A stretch of DNA of 64,000 nucleotides, taken from assembly GCF_000308755.1 (NCBI RefSeq), contig NZ_BAGF01000058.1:204247-268246 (forward strand), in the 5' to 3' direction. A program made the position numbers and the translations under genes. The notes under the pieces were generated by a model, which worked only from the letters and a program-made list of their open reading frames with translations, searched no databases and was not told where the DNA came from. Below, piece by piece: positions 61,346 through 64,000 of the stretch (position 1 is the first letter of the stretch; every line of letters begins with the position of its first letter). This DNA is from Nocardia pneumoniae NBRC 100136 (lineage in GTDB: Bacteria; Actinomycetota; Actinomycetes; Mycobacteriales; Mycobacteriaceae).

Positions 61346-62095
61346 ATGACAAACAACCTCACCGGCCGCGTCGCGGTCATCACCGGAGCATCGAGTGGAA
61401 TCGGGGCCGCCACCGCACGGCAACTCGCGCGGGGCGGCGCCAAGGTCGCCCTGCTGGGCAGACGCAAGGATCGCATCGAAGAACTCGCCGCCGAGATCGG
61501 CGGGGACGCGCTCGCCGTGGTCGCCGACGTCGGCGACCAGCAGTCGGTGCGCGACGCCGCCGCCACCGTGCGTGCGGCGTTCGGCCCGGTCGACTTGGTC
61601 GTCGCGAACGCGGGCGTCATGCTCGCCGCGCCGTTCGAGTCCGCGCTCACCGACGAGTGGGACCAGATGGTCGGCACCAACATCAACGGCTTGCTCTACA
61701 CCGGACGCGCCTTCATCGATGATCTGCTCGCGGCGGCGAGCGCGGGCAAGCCAGCGGATCTGGTGCTGGTCGGATCGGTCGGCGGGCACCTGGTCTTCCC
61801 CAACTACGCCGTGTACACCGCCACCAAGGCCGCGGTCGCGCACCTGACCCGCAACCTGCGCGCCGAGTTCGGGCCGCGCGGTGTCCGGGTGAAGAACATC
61901 GAACCCGGCTTCGTCGGCACCGAACTCGGCGCGGGGATGCGGGACGAGCAACAGCGCGCGGGGCTGGAGCAGTGGCGCACCGCGATCGAGATCCTGGAAC
62001 CCGGCGACATCGCCGACGCCATCGCCTACGCCGTCGCCGCACCCAAGCGCGTCAATGTGGCGGAGCTGATCGTGGTCCCGACTCAGCAGGGCTAG
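61346..62095 (+). CDS. SDR family oxidoreductase
   Basis: 249 aa. ITGASSGIGAATARQLARGG at the N-terminus, VANAGVM, catalytic Ser in LVGSVGGHLVFP, and Tyr-Lys in YTATKAAVAHLTR. ATG 61346 is used; a GTG two codons earlier is possible. Divergent from the MmyB-like regulator, which probably controls it. Confidence 0.9.
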   Translation: MTNNLTGRVAVITGASSGIGAATARQLARGGAKVALLGRRKDRIEELAAEIGGDALAVVADVGDQQSVRDAAATVRAAFGPVDLVVANAGVMLAAPFESALTDEWDQMVGTNINGLLYTGRAFIDDLLAAASAGKPADLVLVGSVGGHLVFPNYAVYTATKAAVAHLTRNLRAEFGPRGVRVKNIEPGFVGTELGAGMRDEQQRAGLEQWRTAIEILEPGDIADAIAYAVAAPKRVNVAELIVVPTQQG

Positions 62096-62126
62096 CAGCG
62101 GCGCGTCCGCTGCTACAGTCCGGCGG

Positions 62127-62615
62127 ATGACGGACATTGCCCCGGTTCTGCGCCCAGCTCGACCCGAGGACGCCTCGGCGATCGCCGAGATCTGGTACCA
62201 CGGCTGGCGCGACGGCCACCTGGGCAACGTCCCCGACGCCCTACTGGCCGTCCGGCCGCGCGACTCGTTCGACGTTCGCGCGGCCGACCGGGTCGCCGAC
62301 ACCACCGTCGCCACCGTGGACGGCACGGTCGCGGGCTTCGTCATGGTCGATGGGGACGAGGTCGATCAGGTCTACGTAGCCGCCGAGCATCGGTGCACCG
62401 GCGTGGCCGCGCTGTTGCTGACCGCGGCCGAACAGCGTGTCCACGCCGATGGCCACGACCGCGCCTGGCTCGCCGTCGTCCCCGGCAATATCCGGGCCCG
62501 CCGGTTCTACGCCAACCGTGGCTGGGTCGACGAGGGCGCCTTCACCCATGCGGCACCCGGCCCCACCGGCCCGGTCCCGGTCCCGGCCCACCGCTTTGTG
62601 AAGCACCTGCGCTGA
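62127..62615 (+). CDS. GNAT family N-acetyltransferase
   Basis: 162 aa. LRPARPEDASAIAEIWYHGW at the start, VYVAAEHRCTGVAALLLTAA as the acetyl-CoA loop, and NIRARRFYANRGWVDEG near the end. The loop has C-T in place of the usual G-x-G start (RCTGVA), slightly atypical. ATG 62127 lies seven bases after TACAGT (leaderless). Substrate unknown. Confidence 0.87.
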   Translation: MTDIAPVLRPARPEDASAIAEIWYHGWRDGHLGNVPDALLAVRPRDSFDVRAADRVADTTVATVDGTVAGFVMVDGDEVDQVYVAAEHRCTGVAALLLTAAEQRVHADGHDRAWLAVVPGNIRARRFYANRGWVDEGAFTHAAPGPTGPVPVPAHRFVKHLR

Positions 62616-62640
62616 CGGTGCGCGGGGCCGGGAACGCCGT

Positions 62641-63531
62641 CTAGTCGAGATCGGCCCACCCCGGCCACGGGCGCATGCCCTTGTCGCCGCGGATGTATTC
62701 CAGGCGGCGCCGCGCTTGCCCCTGGTAGGCGCGATTTTCCGTGGCCGCGCGCAGTGATTGCAGAGCCAGCCGGAACTCTTGGATATCGCGTAGCAGATAG
62801 AAACCATCCCAGCGGGTCACATCGCAGCCGTACCCGGCACAGAAGTCGGCGTAGTCCGCGGCGGTGATCGTTGCCGCCGTCCAGCACTCGATCGCCGTGT
62901 GCACCAAGTCCCACTCCGGCGGGCCGATCACCGCCCGGCCGAAACCGACCAGGATCACGGTGCCGTCGTCACCGACCACGACGTTCTCGCCCCAATCGGT
63001 GCCCTGGATCACCGACCACGGCATGCCGTCGGGCCGCGTCTTCCACCGGCCCCGCAGTTCCTCGAGATGCCCGCGCAGCCAGCGCCGGTCTTCCTCCGTC
63101 ACGGTCCGCGCGGCGGCGATCTCCTCTTCCAGGCCAGCCAAAGGCATCATGCGACGGAGCTCGAACCCCGGCAGTGGCAGGCGGTGCAGCTGCGCCAGCG
63201 CCTTGGCCATCTCGACGGGCGTTCCAGGATGATGCGGCGGCAGGTCCTGCCAGAAGGTCACCGCACGACGATCCACCACCACCGGCTGCGGGATATCCGG
63301 CACCAAGCGCGCCGCGGACACCCCGCACGTCTCCAGCCACCGGGCCACGGCGACCTCCCGCCCGACCGCCAGCTTCTCCGCCCGACCGCCGATCCGCGCC
63401 ACAATGCCGTCGTGCAGCTTGAATACCGTCTGCGAGCCGACCGGCTCCGCGCCCGCGGAGTCGATCCCCACGCTCACGCAGGCGGCCCGCAAGACCGAGC
63501 GCATCCCGTTCTCCGTGATTCCCGCGGTCAT
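62641..63531 (-). CDS. Aminoglycoside phosphotransferase-like protein with altered catalytic motifs
   Basis: 296 aa with APH/choline-kinase-like order: a P-loop-like VGSQTVFKLHDGIVARIGG, then the catalytic and metal loops. The catalytic loop reads VIQGTDWGENVVV where HGDxxxxN is expected, and the metal loop reads LVGFGRAVIGPPEWDL where the first residue of DFx should be Asp. It may be a pseudokinase or a very divergent kinase. Surrounding fold landmarks (PPEWDLV) are intact and the frame is clean. Convergent with the GNAT gene. Confidence 0.8.
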   Translation of the reverse strand: MTAGITENGMRSVLRAACVSVGIDSAGAEPVGSQTVFKLHDGIVARIGGRAEKLAVGREVAVARWLETCGVSAARLVPDIPQPVVVDRRAVTFWQDLPPHHPGTPVEMAKALAQLHRLPLPGFELRRMMPLAGLEEEIAAARTVTEEDRRWLRGHLEELRGRWKTRPDGMPWSVIQGTDWGENVVVGDDGTVILVGFGRAVIGPPEWDLVHTAIECWTAATITAADYADFCAGYGCDVTRWDGFYLLRDIQEFRLALQSLRAATENRAYQGQARRRLEYIRGDKGMRPWPGWADLD

Positions 63532-63861
63532 GACAGCCCTCCAAGCCCCCGCCGACCGACGCTCCCGCCCCGGGAGCGATAGCACCGCAACTCGGCTTCG
63601 AGCGTCATAGCAGCCATCCAGATACCAGGGGGCTAACAGCCCGTTTGCCCTGCTCAGTTGACGTTACTAGCGCTATTCCACCGCCCACAGCAATCAAACA
63701 GAATCCACCAGTTTCGCCCGATTCCTCCCATTTCCCGCCGGTCGGCAGTCCATCCACATCGCACCTACACCCAGCCATCAGCAAGGCAAACAAGGCCTGT
63801 GTCGAAGAGCGCTGATGTCACGGCGGCCCCTTTGCACGCGTCCCACCGTCGACCCACGGCG
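63532..63861. other. Gap of ~330 nt, less GC-rich
   Basis: Noticeably less GC-rich than its neighbours (for example the stretch 63660-63740). One short minus-strand frame near 63605-63793 has a lipobox-like start (MFALLMAGC) but no ribosome site; not accepted as a gene. Confidence 0.4.
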
Positions 63862-64000
63862 CTAGTTGATCAGCGCGGCGACGTAGGCCATCACCGCCGC
63901 GACCAGCGCGATGTACTGCACGGGAAACCGGATTAACCCAACCCGGCCCACCGCCACGGTGATCCGAAGGCGAAGCCCGCCGGATGAGGCGTGGGGTCGT
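63862..64000 (-). CDS. C-terminal end of a membrane protein (5' end outside window)
   Basis: An open frame enters from the right edge and ends at 63862, encoding a final hydrophobic helix (VQYIALVAAVMAYVAALIN). A GTG inside could also start a 31-residue protein. Too little to name. Confidence 0.4.
   Translation of the reverse strand, partial: RPHASSGGLRLRITVAVGRVGLIRFPVQYIALVAAVMAYVAALIN

Overview
The window is high-GC actinobacterial DNA, most likely Nocardia or a close mycolic-acid relative. The evidence is an antigen-85-type mycolyltransferase, an Rv1771-like gulonolactone dehydrogenase, SDR/TetR and AraC genes of nocardial style, a mycothiol-type arsenate reductase, and many starts preceded by a TAnnnT -10 box only 6-8 nt upstream (leaderless transcripts). 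No rRNA, CRISPR array or intact insertion sequence was seen.

Layout. (1) 1-8.3 kb is chromosomal: two tandem CYP157-like P450s (the first cut by the window edge), a divergent FAD amine oxidase, a lipase-maturation-factor membrane protein, a mycolyltransferase, and an SDR/TetR pair sharing a palindromic operator. (2) 8.6-20.1 kb is an accessory block opening at a tRNA 3' fragment. It holds a minus-strand arsenic-type operon (ArsO-like monooxygenase, alpha/beta hydrolase, MFS pump, Cys-tailed flavoprotein), divergent from an ArsR-ArsN fusion regulator/acetyltransferase across a three-copy operator. Next come a DinB protein, a 58-residue peptide with CC dyads every nine residues, an ECF sigma factor with a Cys-rich tail and a TauE/SafE permease. 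A run of broken genes follows: ABC permease end, arsC, ATP-dependent DNA ligase and TIR protein. (3) 20.1-34.9 kb is an integrated actinomycete integrative and conjugative element (AICE). It is bounded by 43-bp direct repeats of the tRNA-Ala(GGC) 3' end, with the intact tRNA at the right. It carries integrase, excisionase, RepSA-like initiator, FtsK-type Tra, DUF2637 Spd protein, GntR/KorSA-like repressor with an iterated operator, SSB, a strange glycine-rich SSB paralogue, a DNA methylase, an HNH endonuclease and YefM-YoeB. A tRNA-Phe 3' fragment inside it points to an older or nested integration. (4) 35-64 kb is mostly ordinary chromosome: DsbA-like thiol protein, pgm, DUF190, MFS exporters with their TetR or MarR regulators, sirtuin, MpaB-type oxygenase, intact arsC, DUF2156 protein, PLP dehydratase, GlxA-type AraC regulator, tandem universal stress protein, EamA exporter, MmyB-like regulator with a divergent SDR, GNAT, and a phosphotransferase-like protein with altered catalytic motifs.

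How the genes work together. The left accessory block reads as one arsenic/organoarsenical and thiol-metal response, partly decayed (broken arsC at 17.8 kb; an intact homologue at 46.4 kb). The AICE has a conventional int-xis-rep-tra core. Seven consecutive 4-nt ATGA overlaps tie tra through rep into one translationally coupled unit, while its left 3-4 kb holds defence and addiction cargo. All functions are read from sequence and family knowledge; no search was run.
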